Assembly: GCF_014534745.1 (NCBI RefSeq)
Contig: NZ_JACVVP010000019.1
Location: 62,001-126,000 of the forward strand
Direction: 5' to 3'
DNA: 64,000 nucleotides
DNA from: Flammeovirga sp. EKP202
GTDB lineage: Bacteria; Bacteroidota; Bacteroidia; Cytophagales; Flammeovirgaceae
Shown: positions 36,346-45,800 of the stretch, in pieces
Layout: every line of letters begins with the position of its first letter
How positions within the stretch are numbered: position 1 is the first letter of the stretch
Notes under the pieces: model-generated
The model's database searches: none
What the model saw: the letters and a program-made list of their open reading frames with translations, nothing else
Told to the model about the DNA's origin: nothing
Position numbers and translations under genes: made by a program

Positions 36346-37068
36346 ATGGAAGAGACATCATTATATATAGTTCCTACTCCTATCGGGAACCTTGAAGATA
36401 TAACAGCGAGAGCATTGCGTATCCTGAATGAAGTAGATACAATTCTTGCAGAAGACACTCGTAATACGGGTAAATTATTGAAGCATTTTGACATCAAAAG
36501 TAACTTGCAAAGTCATCATGCTTTCAATGAACATAAGACAGTGGAAGGCTTGATTCAGCGCCTTCAGAAAGGAGAAAAAATTGCGTTGGTTTCAGATGCG
36601 GGAACTCCTGTAATTTCTGACCCGGGTTATATTTTAGTGAGAGCATGTGGAGAAGCAGGAATCAAAGTGGAGACACTTCCGGGACCTACTGCCTTTGTTC
36701 CGGCTTTGGTCAACTCAGGTTTACCGGCTGACCGATTTACGTTTGAAGGTTTCCTTCCTCATAAAAAAGGAAGACAAACGAAGATCAAGGAATTGGAAGA
36801 GGAACAACGCACAATGGTGTTTTATGAATCTCCACACCGTTTAGTGAAGTTCTTAGAACAGTTGGCCGAAGCTTGGGGTGGTGATAGAAGAGCAAGTGTT
36901 TCTAGGGAGTTATCAAAATTCCATGAAGAGACAATGAGAGGAACTCTCTCAGAATTAGCACAATATTATACTGAAACTCCGCCAAAAGGCGAGATTGTTG
37001 CAGTGGTTGAAGGAAAGAAAATTGAGAAAAAACCTAAAGGCAATAAGTATAAATACAAAGATCAATAA
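36346..37068 (+). CDS. rsmI: 16S rRNA (cytidine-1402 2'-O)-methyltransferase RsmI
   Basis: A 240-residue SAM-dependent methyltransferase of the tetrapyrrole methylase fold, which methylates C1402 of 16S rRNA. Family motifs are LYIVPTPIGNLEDIT, LAEDTRNTGKLL, ALVSDAGTPVISDPG, LPGPTAFVPAL and FYESPHR. The lysine-rich tail (from about 225) is slightly extended. The stop TAA shares a base with the lnt ATG, so the two are translationally coupled. Confidence 0.95.
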   Translation: MEETSLYIVPTPIGNLEDITARALRILNEVDTILAEDTRNTGKLLKHFDIKSNLQSHHAFNEHKTVEGLIQRLQKGEKIALVSDAGTPVISDPGYILVRACGEAGIKVETLPGPTAFVPALVNSGLPADRFTFEGFLPHKKGRQTKIKELEEEQRTMVFYESPHRLVKFLEQLAEAWGGDRRASVSRELSKFHEETMRGTLSELAQYYTETPPKGEIVAVVEGKKIEKKPKGNKYKYKDQ

Positions 37069-38693
37069 TGAGGAAATTTATCTACGACTTTATAACAACA
37101 AACAGCAAGAAGAAATGGTACCCTTGGCTATTAGCTTTGCTTAGTGGTACCTTTTTAGGACTTTCGTGGCATGGATTCCTTCCTTTAGTGTTTATTGGGT
37201 TTGTGCCTTTGTTGGAAATTGAAAGAGTGATTTCTCTGGACAGCAAGCGTTTCAAAGGATGGAGAATTTATGGTTTTGCATTCCTTGCCTTTTTCACCTT
37301 TAACTTCGTAGGGTATTGGTGGCTTTGGTATGCCTCTAAATGGGCAACTTTTGGTGCTTGGGGAGCAAATGCCGCATTAATGGCATTACCATTTTTAGCT
37401 TTTTACCATACCAAGAGAATTTCCCAAGGAAAATTCCATCATATTGATTTTGTATGTTGGTGGATTGCATTTGAATATGTGCACATGTTCTGGGAATTTT
37501 CATGGCCTTGGTTAAATATCGGTAATGTACTGAGTTTTACACCTTCTTTAGCGCAATGGTACGAGTATACAGGTACTTTTGGAGGTACACTTTGGATCAC
37601 ACTGATCAATATCTATTTCTTTAGTTTTATGGTCAATGGAAAGAAAATTGTTTCCATTTTCTTTTACTTATTGATACCTATCTCAACTTCTTTATATATG
37701 TATTATAATTATGAAGAAGTAGGAGAAGAAATTGAAGTCGCTGTCGTACAACCAAATATTGATTGTTACTCAGAAAAGTTTAGGTATAATGCCAGAACGG
37801 GAGAGCAAAATACTAAAACGTACATTCCTCCTCAGGAACAAGTACAACGTATGATTGAACTTACCGAAAAGGCAATCACACCTAATACAAAGTTTGTATT
37901 CTGGCCTGAAACTTCTATCAGTAACAATATTGACGAAGACCGCCCTCAAAGAAGCCCCGATTTATTAGTGATCAAAAAGATGATGATGAGGCACCCTAAT
38001 ACTACCTTAGTTTCTGGTGCTGACACTTACAAAATCTACGGTGATACGTCTTTGACTTCTACTTCAAGGCATTCACAAAATATAGGTTATTATGATGTTT
38101 TCAATACAGCATTGAGAATAAAAAATCAGGACCCTATCACATTTTATCATAAATCACAACTTGTCATTGGCGTAGAAACCATTCCATTCCCGAATATATT
38201 GAAAGCCATCATTCTCAACTTTGGTGGTAGTTCTGGAGGGCTTGGAAGGCAAGAAGAAAGAGAAGTTTTTGCCAATGGTGATATTAATGTAGGTCCTATT
38301 ATCTGTTACGAATCTGTATATGGAGAATACGTCACTGAATATGTAAAAAAAGGAGCTGATTTCTTAACTGTTGTGACCAATGATGGATGGTGGGATGATA
38401 CTCCTGGACATACACAACACCTTGCTTTTTCATCTTTAAGAGCCATTGAAACTCGAAAGGATATTGCTAGATCTGCCAATACAGGTATTTCTTGCTTTAT
38501 CAACCAAAGAGGTGATATTTTAAAACCCATCGCTTATGGTGAAATGGGTGCTGAAATTGGAAAAGTGAGAATCAATAAAGAAGAAACTTTCTATACATTA
38601 TATGGTGATTATATTGCAAGAGTGGCAAGCGTATTAGCGGTTACAATGCTTCTTGTAGGATGGTCACGAAGAAAAAACGCTTTACCTATTTAA
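37068..38693 (+). CDS. lnt: Apolipoprotein N-acyltransferase Lnt
   Basis: A 541-residue inner-membrane enzyme that adds the third acyl chain to lipoproteins. About seven membrane helices (about 18-215, and one near 515-535) surround a nitrilase domain. The catalytic triad is E281 (FWPETS), K362 (YHKSQLV) and C413 (IICYES). It overlaps rsmI by one base. The window encodes at least five predicted lipoproteins that could be its substrates. Confidence 0.95.
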   Translation: MRKFIYDFITTNSKKKWYPWLLALLSGTFLGLSWHGFLPLVFIGFVPLLEIERVISLDSKRFKGWRIYGFAFLAFFTFNFVGYWWLWYASKWATFGAWGANAALMALPFLAFYHTKRISQGKFHHIDFVCWWIAFEYVHMFWEFSWPWLNIGNVLSFTPSLAQWYEYTGTFGGTLWITLINIYFFSFMVNGKKIVSIFFYLLIPISTSLYMYYNYEEVGEEIEVAVVQPNIDCYSEKFRYNARTGEQNTKTYIPPQEQVQRMIELTEKAITPNTKFVFWPETSISNNIDEDRPQRSPDLLVIKKMMMRHPNTTLVSGADTYKIYGDTSLTSTSRHSQNIGYYDVFNTALRIKNQDPITFYHKSQLVIGVETIPFPNILKAIILNFGGSSGGLGRQEEREVFANGDINVGPIICYESVYGEYVTEYVKKGADFLTVVTNDGWWDDTPGHTQHLAFSSLRAIETRKDIARSANTGISCFINQRGDILKPIAYGEMGAEIGKVRINKEETFYTLYGDYIARVASVLAVTMLLVGWSRRKNALPI

Positions 38694-38698
38694 AAGAT

Positions 38699-39199
38699 AT
38701 GGAAACTGTTTTCAGAGATTATATTGAAACTCCTCTAGGACTTATGGTGGTAGAAGCCACCCCTAGAGGAGTTTCAAAAATTCGCTTTTTAGAAGAGGGA
38801 GAAGAAATCCTTGATGATTTACCGAACCCACACACCATGGATGCTATCGAATGGATCGATAATTACTTTCAAGGGAATAGCAAATTAGGGTTTGACTTTG
38901 CTATTGATTTGTCGGGTACAACATTTCAGAAACAAGTTTGGAAAGAACTCTGCAAAGTGAAATACGGTACTGTTGCCACTTATCTTGATATATCTGAAAG
39001 AATTGGTAATCCTAAAGCAATTAGAGCGGTTGGTGCGGCCAACGGCCAAAATCCAATTGCATTGGCAATTCCCTGCCATAGAGTCATTGGTAGTGATGGC
39101 ACACTCACTGGATATGCAGGCGGATTAGGTAGAAAAAAATGGTTATTACAGCATGAAGGTTACATAAAATATGGGCAGGAACAACTCAGTCTTTTTTAA
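38699..39199 (+). CDS. ogt: Methylated-DNA-[protein]-cysteine S-methyltransferase
   Basis: A DNA repair protein that removes alkyl groups from O6-alkylguanine onto its own cysteine. The active site is PCHRV with C126 (counting from 38699), preceded by the helix-turn-helix (ERIGNPKAIRAVGAANGQ) and followed by GYAGGLGRKKWLL. The ATG at 38699 is preferred, 5 bp after the lnt stop, giving 166 residues. An earlier ATG at 38660 lies inside lnt. A 14-bp perfect inverted repeat occupies codons about 10-26. The stop TAA shares the palindrome TTAA with the stop of the converging cheC-like gene, and no terminator separates them. Confidence 0.93.
   Translation: METVFRDYIETPLGLMVVEATPRGVSKIRFLEEGEEILDDLPNPHTMDAIEWIDNYFQGNSKLGFDFAIDLSGTTFQKQVWKELCKVKYGTVATYLDISERIGNPKAIRAVGAANGQNPIALAIPCHRVIGSDGTLTGYAGGLGRKKWLLQHEGYIKYGQEQLSLF
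38726..38775 (+). repeat. Strong hairpin inside the ogt coding sequence
   Basis: GAAACTCCTCTAGG (38726-38739) is perfectly complementary to 38762-38775. Inside it, GGTGG (38746-38750) pairs with CCACC (38757-38761). This gives 19 base pairs with a single 6-nt bulge and a 6-nt loop. It begins 27 nt after the ogt start codon. No T-tract follows. Confidence 0.85.
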
Positions 39200-39861
39200 C
39201 CAAAAATACTTTTAAAAAATCCTTTTTTATCTTCTTTCTTCTCATCATCCTGCTGCCCAACGAAGGCCTTTTCTATATCAAAGTTCCTTACAAATGGAAT
39301 TAAGGTTTCATCAAACATACATATCAGCTCTAAATTCACCCTAGATTTAAAGGCTCCTAGTTCAGCTTTCAATGCATAAGAAACATTCATGCCTTCTTCC
39401 TTTTCATGAATAAATTTATCAAAGTGCTCCAAAGACATTTCTTGAATAGCCGGAACATGCCCATAAATAGTATTATTAAAAAGGTTGGCAAATTTTGTCA
39501 CAAATGCTGCAATCAGGATATTATCCAACTCTAGTAACATTGCTTCTCTCATATGTTTTTTTCCCCACTCGGTCCTAGGTAAAGTCTTTTCGATAATTCC
39601 CTGCTCATCTTCACCATGTACTATTAACATGGTCTCTGCTTTCATATCACCAATAATATCTGTTGTCAATACAAAAACGTTCTCTTTATAGTCTTGACGC
39701 AATAGTTGTTCTTTAGATAGATCTTTCACTTCAATTACATTTCTCACTAAAATTTCATCTTTTAGAACAGTAGACAGGGCACTAGCCACATTTCCTAATG
39801 CAATATTGGTTATATCATTTATTAAATAGGATTTCTCTATTGAAAACTGGGATTGAAACAT
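39196..39861 (-). CDS. cheC: CheC-like chemotaxis phosphatase
   Basis: A 221-residue protein of the CheC/CheX/FliY group, which dephosphorylates CheY-P. The active-site pattern E-x2-N-x22-P is intact once, in ELDN followed 22 residues later by P (about residues 112-138). The N-terminal equivalent (DITN near 15-18) has D for E and lacks the proline, so only one of the usual two sites looks functional. The tail (200-221) is highly charged, ending FFKSIFG. It is the last gene of the chemosensory operon, 29 bp after cheA. Confidence 0.78.
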   Translation of the reverse strand: MFQSQFSIEKSYLINDITNIALGNVASALSTVLKDEILVRNVIEVKDLSKEQLLRQDYKENVFVLTTDIIGDMKAETMLIVHGEDEQGIIEKTLPRTEWGKKHMREAMLLELDNILIAAFVTKFANLFNNTIYGHVPAIQEMSLEHFDKFIHEKEEGMNVSYALKAELGAFKSRVNLELICMFDETLIPFVRNFDIEKAFVGQQDDEKKEDKKGFFKSIFG

Positions 39862-39890
39862 AATGAATTCTTTCTAGTATTCTAAGTTAA

Positions 39891-41690
39891 TTATACAGTT
39901 GCAAAAGTGGGTTTAAATAAAAATTCAGATATGTCGTTAGCATCTAACACAAGGCAAACATTTCCATTACCTAAAATTGTAGCTCCACTGATAAAACGAG
40001 CATTTTCAACAGGTTTACCCAATGGTTTTTCGATGATTTCTTTCTGTTGTAATAATCGATCCACTACAAAACCAATCATCTTATTATCTACTGAGACTAC
40101 TACAATATTAATTTTAGCTTCGGAGTCTTCTATCTGATCAAAAGAACGATGAAGCAATTGAGGGTTTTGAAGTTCTTCAGTGTCTTTACAGTCGAAAATA
40201 TCCCTCAAAAACATCACTGTAATGGTATCATCAAGGTGTGTGGTAACCAAGCCACTACCCACTTTATGGATAGACGTTTTTTTTACAGAAATAACAGCCT
40301 CTGTAAATGATAACGGAATAGCATACTCTGTATTGTTGATGATAAAAAGTAAAGCTGATTTCACCGCCATTGAAGAAGGCAAACTAAGGCTGAAGGTAGT
40401 CCCTTGTCCTAAGACTGTTTTGATATTTATTTTTCCACCTACAGCATCAACTGCTTTTTTGACAACATCCATCCCTACGCCCCTGCCGCTTACTGAAGTG
40501 ACATTATCAACACTTGAAAAACCAGGTTCAAAAATAAACTTCACTATATCATCATCAGAAAGGGAGGCAACAGCTTCTGGAGTAGCGAGGTTTTTCTCTA
40601 CTACTTTTTTCCTGATTTTATTCGCATCAATACCGTATCCATCATCAATTACCTCAATAATCACATACTCCTTGTCAGACGTTGCTCTCAGTTGGATGGT
40701 ACCTTGCTCTTTTTTCCCTTTCTTTCTTCTTTCTTCAGGCCCTTCTATTCCATGACTTACTGCATTACGGACTAAGTGAATCATAGAATCACTAATAATC
40801 TGTAATACATTTCTATCAATTTCAATTTCCGTACCTTGAAGGTCAAGGTTCACCTTCTTATTTTCAATAGAAGCTACATCACGTACAATTCGATGAAACT
40901 TATGAAATAAGGCACCAACTTGTACTAATCGAACTCCCATTACAGAATATTGTAAATCAGAAGTAATCCTATACAAACGGGTATACTCATTCGTTGCACC
41001 AACACTGGCACCTTGAGCTATTATTCTATCTTTTTCGATAGCCAATTCCCCTACTAAATTCAGTAAAGTATCGAGTTTAGAAACAGGTACCTGTACAAAA
41101 TCAGAGAAAGTGATTTTTGATTTCTTCTCTTCTTCATCCATAAATTCATCGGCTAAAGGAACACCGATTGGAACAGGTTGCTCTGAGGCCAAAGTTTCTT
41201 TTTGACTTTCTGTTAACTCTTCCTCCATTTGTTTTTGGAGGGTTGCTTCGATTTCCTTGTCTTTTTTATCAGATGACTCACCTCCTTGCGTATGCTCGTA
41301 TTCAATTTCACCTTTTAGGTTTCGAAGAATAACTTTGAGCTTTGCCCGCATTCCTTTATAAGGTACTTTTTTATCGACCTTCACGCCTTCAATCATTTCT
41401 CCAAGCTTATCAATCGCTTTAAAGAGATCATTAAAAACCATGGAGGTCAACGTAATGTTGCCTTTTCGAATTTCACTGAAAATATCCTCCAACAGATGCC
41501 CAACGGAAGCGACATCTTCGAATCCCATAGCCGCAGCATTACCTTTGAGCGTATGGATTATTCTAAAAATAGCTTCTGTTACTTCTCTGTCAGCATGATT
41601 TTTTTCCAGCTGCGTAAATAACCTGTTGAGCTGTTCAAAACTATCCTGAGCTTCGGCGAGAAATATCTGTTTAAGTTCTTCTTCTTTCAT
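39891..41690 (-). CDS. cheA: Chemotaxis histidine kinase CheA
   Basis: A 599-residue kinase. The Hpt domain has H46 (IIHTLKGN). A long acidic linker (130-195) appears where P2 would be, and I see no P2 domain. A dimerisation helix pair (about 200-265) and the kinase core follow, with N box HLVRNAVSHGIE (305-316), G1 DDGYGID (349-355) and G2 GRGVGMD (402-408). A CheW-like domain lies at about 440-590. It should receive signals from the 11-PAS receptor through CheW and phosphorylate CheY. The apparent lack of P2 would slow phosphotransfer. Confidence 0.95.
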   Translation of the reverse strand: MKEEELKQIFLAEAQDSFEQLNRLFTQLEKNHADREVTEAIFRIIHTLKGNAAAMGFEDVASVGHLLEDIFSEIRKGNITLTSMVFNDLFKAIDKLGEMIEGVKVDKKVPYKGMRAKLKVILRNLKGEIEYEHTQGGESSDKKDKEIEATLQKQMEEELTESQKETLASEQPVPIGVPLADEFMDEEEKKSKITFSDFVQVPVSKLDTLLNLVGELAIEKDRIIAQGASVGATNEYTRLYRITSDLQYSVMGVRLVQVGALFHKFHRIVRDVASIENKKVNLDLQGTEIEIDRNVLQIISDSMIHLVRNAVSHGIEGPEERRKKGKKEQGTIQLRATSDKEYVIIEVIDDGYGIDANKIRKKVVEKNLATPEAVASLSDDDIVKFIFEPGFSSVDNVTSVSGRGVGMDVVKKAVDAVGGKINIKTVLGQGTTFSLSLPSSMAVKSALLFIINNTEYAIPLSFTEAVISVKKTSIHKVGSGLVTTHLDDTITVMFLRDIFDCKDTEELQNPQLLHRSFDQIEDSEAKINIVVVSVDNKMIGFVVDRLLQQKEIIEKPLGKPVENARFISGATILGNGNVCLVLDANDISEFLFKPTFATV

Positions 41691-41797
41691 TCGTGTAAGT
41701 ACATAATAAGTACTGAGTCAAAATGGACAGAACGCGTTTTTAAATATTCTTTGTATAAAAGAATAGCACATTCAATCACTTTGAACTGGTACTTCAA

Positions 41798-42157
41798 TTA
41801 AATAATCTGACCTATTGCTTCAGTCAACTGCTCAGGAGTAAATGGTTTTACTAAATAGCTATCCAATCCTAGGTTCATACCCTCATCAATCACTGCTTGT
41901 TGTCCAACAGCACTAATCATAATGATTTTAGAAGTAAGGTCTTCCTCTTTTAGTGTTTTTAAAATATCGAGCCCTAACATATCAGGGAGGATATTATCTA
42001 ATGTAATCAGGTCTGGTTCTGAGTCTAATGCTAGGTCTATCGCTTCTTCACCGTTTGATGCTTGTCCTATTACTTCAAACCCTGCTTCTTCTAATGCGTC
42101 CTTGATAATAGAGCGCATGTACAAAGAATCATCAACTATTAATACTTTTTTAGCCAT
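41798..42157 (-). CDS. cheY: Chemotaxis response regulator CheY
   Basis: A 119-residue single receiver domain. The acidic pair is D9/D10, the phospho-acceptor D54 (LDNILPDM), with S/T switch position ISA (81-83) and K104 (YLVKPF). It has no output domain. It is encoded between cheW (20 bp) and cheA (107 bp). The target in a non-flagellated gliding organism is not obvious; no flagellar gene is in the window. Confidence 0.92.
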   Translation of the reverse strand: MAKKVLIVDDSLYMRSIIKDALEEAGFEVIGQASNGEEAIDLALDSEPDLITLDNILPDMLGLDILKTLKEEDLTSKIIMISAVGQQAVIDEGMNLGLDSYLVKPFTPEQLTEAIGQII

Positions 42158-42177
42158 GGGTAAATAAACATTAAATT

Positions 42178-42735
42178 TTAAATCTTCGACCCTATAACAG
42201 TTTTAAGGTCGTCTTTTGTGATAATCTTAAAGATGTCTATCAGAATGATCAATCGATCGTCAATCTTAATAATACCATTAATATAATCTTGCTCTCCGTG
42301 CATCTCTGTGACAACGGCGGGCGTATAATCAATATCCGTATCGGCTACAGATAAGGTATTAGGGACATCTTTTACTAAAATAGCCATATTGAATTCATGG
42401 CTTTCCACTACAAGTGTATAGCCGCTGGTCTCATTAATGGTTTTATTGAGCGAAAATTTATCTTCCAGATCAATAATGGCCAATATATTTCCTCTGATAT
42501 TTGCGACACCTCGTACGTAAGAAGGTGTTAGAGGGATTTTCGTAATTCGAGGAGTGATCACAACTTCTTTGATTTGGTCTATCCGAAGTCCATACTCTTC
42601 CTCTCCTAGTCGAAATACAATAATGTTACTTTTCTTTTCTTGCTCATCATCAATGGTCACTTTAGCCATATCTACAGCCTCAGCAATTCTTTCTTCTTTT
42701 GATGGAGATGCATTGCTTGGTTCTTCCACATTCAT
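42178..42735 (-). CDS. cheW: Chemotaxis coupling protein CheW
   Basis: A 185-residue coupling protein. The CheW SH3-like double barrel covers about residues 37-178 (FRLGEEEYGLRIDQIKEVV, RGVANIRGNILAIIDL). An N-terminal extension of about 35 charged residues is unusual and could be an extra interaction segment. It should link the receptor encoded just upstream (70 bp) to CheA. Confidence 0.93.
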   Translation of the reverse strand: MNVEEPSNASPSKEERIAEAVDMAKVTIDDEQEKKSNIIVFRLGEEEYGLRIDQIKEVVITPRITKIPLTPSYVRGVANIRGNILAIIDLEDKFSLNKTINETSGYTLVVESHEFNMAILVKDVPNTLSVADTDIDYTPAVVTEMHGEQDYINGIIKIDDRLIILIDIFKIITKDDLKTVIGSKI

Positions 42736-42805
42736 AATAATGAGGTCGTTTTTGGAGTGATTATTTAAGGAAGGGGCGTTTGAAGTGTAACGCCCCTGTC
42801 AACTA

Positions 42806-45800
42806 TTATTTTAATTTGAATTTACCAACTCCCTCTTTCAATTGAGAGGCCACTTGGTTGAGTTCTTCCGATGTTTCACCCATCTCTTTCACTGATCCAG
42901 ACATCTCATCGGCAACTCCTGCCACATTTTTAGTCCCAGCGGCGGTATCTTCTGATACAATTACAATTTTCTCAATATTTTGAACCACTGAGTCAATTGA
43001 ACCTTTCTGAGTATCTGTTGCTTCCAATACGTCTTTTGACAGCTTCAAGGTTTCTTCACTAGAATCTAAAATGGTTTTGAATACCTCTGATACATCTTTT
43101 GTGGCACCGTTCCCCACTTTTACAGACTCCTCCATTTTGTCAATGGCTTTTGTTGCTAACCCAACGTCTTTCTGAACGTCTTGAATTACTTTCTCAATGC
43201 CACCCGCAGACTGTCTTGAATCTTCTGCCAGTTTACGAATTTCTTCGGCAACGACTGCAAAACCTCTACCTGCATCACCCGCTCTGGCAGCCTCAATAGC
43301 GGCGTTTAGTGCGAGTAGGTTGGTTTGTGATGCAATGTCTGTGATTACGGTTAGTGCTCTAGAAATTTCTTCTGAACGTTTAGCCAAAATTTCAATAGAT
43401 TCAGATGTAGATCCTGCAGAGTTTTCAATGGCATTCATATTTTCTACCAAGTGCTTGATGATCATCATACCATTCTGACAAGATTCCATACCAGATTCAG
43501 CAGATCGGTTAATGACATGTGCCTTATTACCGGTGTCTTCAGCAGCTGATAGAATCTCATCTACCAATTTCGACGATTCATCCGTTCTTGCTACCTGTTC
43601 TAACATACCTGATGAGATATCCTGAATGGCTGATACCACCGTATCTGTAGATTGATCCATGATACCGAACTTTTGTTTCATTTGATCCGAAGACCCTGCC
43701 ACTGTATTCGACATCTGTTCAATTTCAAGCAATAGACTTTGTAATCCATCCAAGGCTTCGTTTAGACCTTGAGCCATCTGCCCAATATCACCAGCAGCGT
43801 GTCCTGTAAATCGCTTCGATAAGTCACCTTGTGCCATTGATTTAGTTAGCCCTTGGAACTCTAGAATTGGTTGTGAGATAGAGATCAATAGGTTGTTGAA
43901 GGCATCGGCTAATTCTTTCCATGCACCTTGAGCACTTTCAATCTCAAGACGTTCACTCAGCTTACCTTGTTCACCTGCAATTTGAACTACTCGGTTAATT
44001 TCTGTAATGAAGTTTTTCAGGTTATCTCTCAGTGATCTGTTGTTTTCGATCATTCTACCGATATCTGAATCGAGGTTGATATTACCTAGATCAATCTTTG
44101 CATCAAAATTACCTTTCGCAAGTTCATCTAAGAAATCAGAGAGTGCATTATAGGCCGTTTTAAATTCGGTAACATCTGATGCGTATTTCACTACTTTGAA
44201 GATTTTACCTTCTGCATCTTCAATTGGATTATAAGTGGCTTGTAACCAAATTTCTTTACCCGATTTATGAACACGCTTATACTCTCCACTATCAAAGACT
44301 CCGTTTCTCAGTTTCTCCCAGAAGTTTTTATACTCAAAACTTGTAGCATATTCTGATTCCACAAAGATGCTGTGATGTTTACCCAATATCTCTTCTTTAC
44401 GGTAACCTGTCGTGGTTAAGAAGTTATCATTACAATCTAAGATATTACCTTGAAGATCAAATTCTACTGACGCTTGTGCTTTAAGAATCGCATTGATTTT
44501 ACCTCGGTTTTCAGCGTTCGCTAAACGTCTTTGAGTTACATCTTCCGCAATTTGTACTACTTTATAGTAATTCCCTTCATGGTCTTGAACTGGGTTATAG
44601 GTAGCCTGTAACCAAATTTCTTCCCCTGATTTATTCAATTGCTTGTAGACATCTCTATCAAACTCTCCTTTACTTAGCTTACCCCAGAAGTTCTTATATT
44701 CTTGAGAAAGTGCATACTCTTTTGGTACCAATTTACTGTGGTGTGCTCCTACCAACTCATCTGTATTGTATTGCGTATTTTGACAGAAGATATCATTACA
44801 ATCAAGGATATTTCCAGATAGATCAAATTCAACACGCATGTAACTCGCATCGATCGCTGCAATCTTACCACGGTTATCAGCATTGGCAATTCTTCTTGCC
44901 GTAATGTCATTGAGATAAGCTACAATCTTCACATAGTTACCATCATAATCCTGAATTGGATTATAAGAACCTTCTAACCAAATCTCTCGACCATCTTTCG
45001 TGATACGTTTGAAAGAATCTACGACATACTGTCCTTTCTGTAGTTTTGTCCAAAGTTCTTTGTTTCGAAGGATTGTATCTTGATCAACACCAACGATTAC
45101 ATCATGCGGATTATTCAAAACTTCTCCTTCATTGTAACCCATCACTTCGAGTAATGTATCGTTCATGGCGGTGATTTCCCCTTCCATAGAAAGCTCCATT
45201 ACCCCTGATGATTTCGAAATCGCTTCATCTAAACCATCTTTTTCAACTTGTTGGTCCATTTGAGCGGTTACATCGAATCGAATACCAATATATTTGATAG
45301 GTTTACCCTCTTGATCCAATACCGGTGCAATCGTTGCATCAACCCAATAATAACCACCATTTTTCTTCTGGTTACGGTATTTCACTTTGAAAATTCGACC
45401 TGCTTGAATTGTTTCCCAAAGCTCCTTAAATACTGCTTTTGGTGTTGATGGGTGACGTACAATATTATGTGGCTGCCCTAATAATTCTTGTTTGGTATAA
45501 CCTGATAGTTCTGCAAAAGTATCATTCACAAAAGTAATGTTACCATACAAGTCTGTTTCTGACATCAGAGCGGCTGAATTAAAGGCTACCACTCTTGATT
45601 CTAACTCATTCTTTAATGCTTCTGCTCTACGTTGGTTTTCGATTTGTTCAGTAATGTCGGTAGCGTATTTCACTACTTTCATTGCCTTATTGTTCAAATC
45701 AAAGATTGGATTATAAGTAGCTTGTAGCCACATTATACTTCCATCTTTCCTCACTCTTCTATAGACTCCTTCATCATGAACTCCTTGTTTCAGTTTATCC

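Noticed and set aside
40180-40755. 191-residue plus-strand open frame
   Set aside because: It is antisense to the kinase core of cheA, which has all family motifs in frame; it shows no domain of its own.
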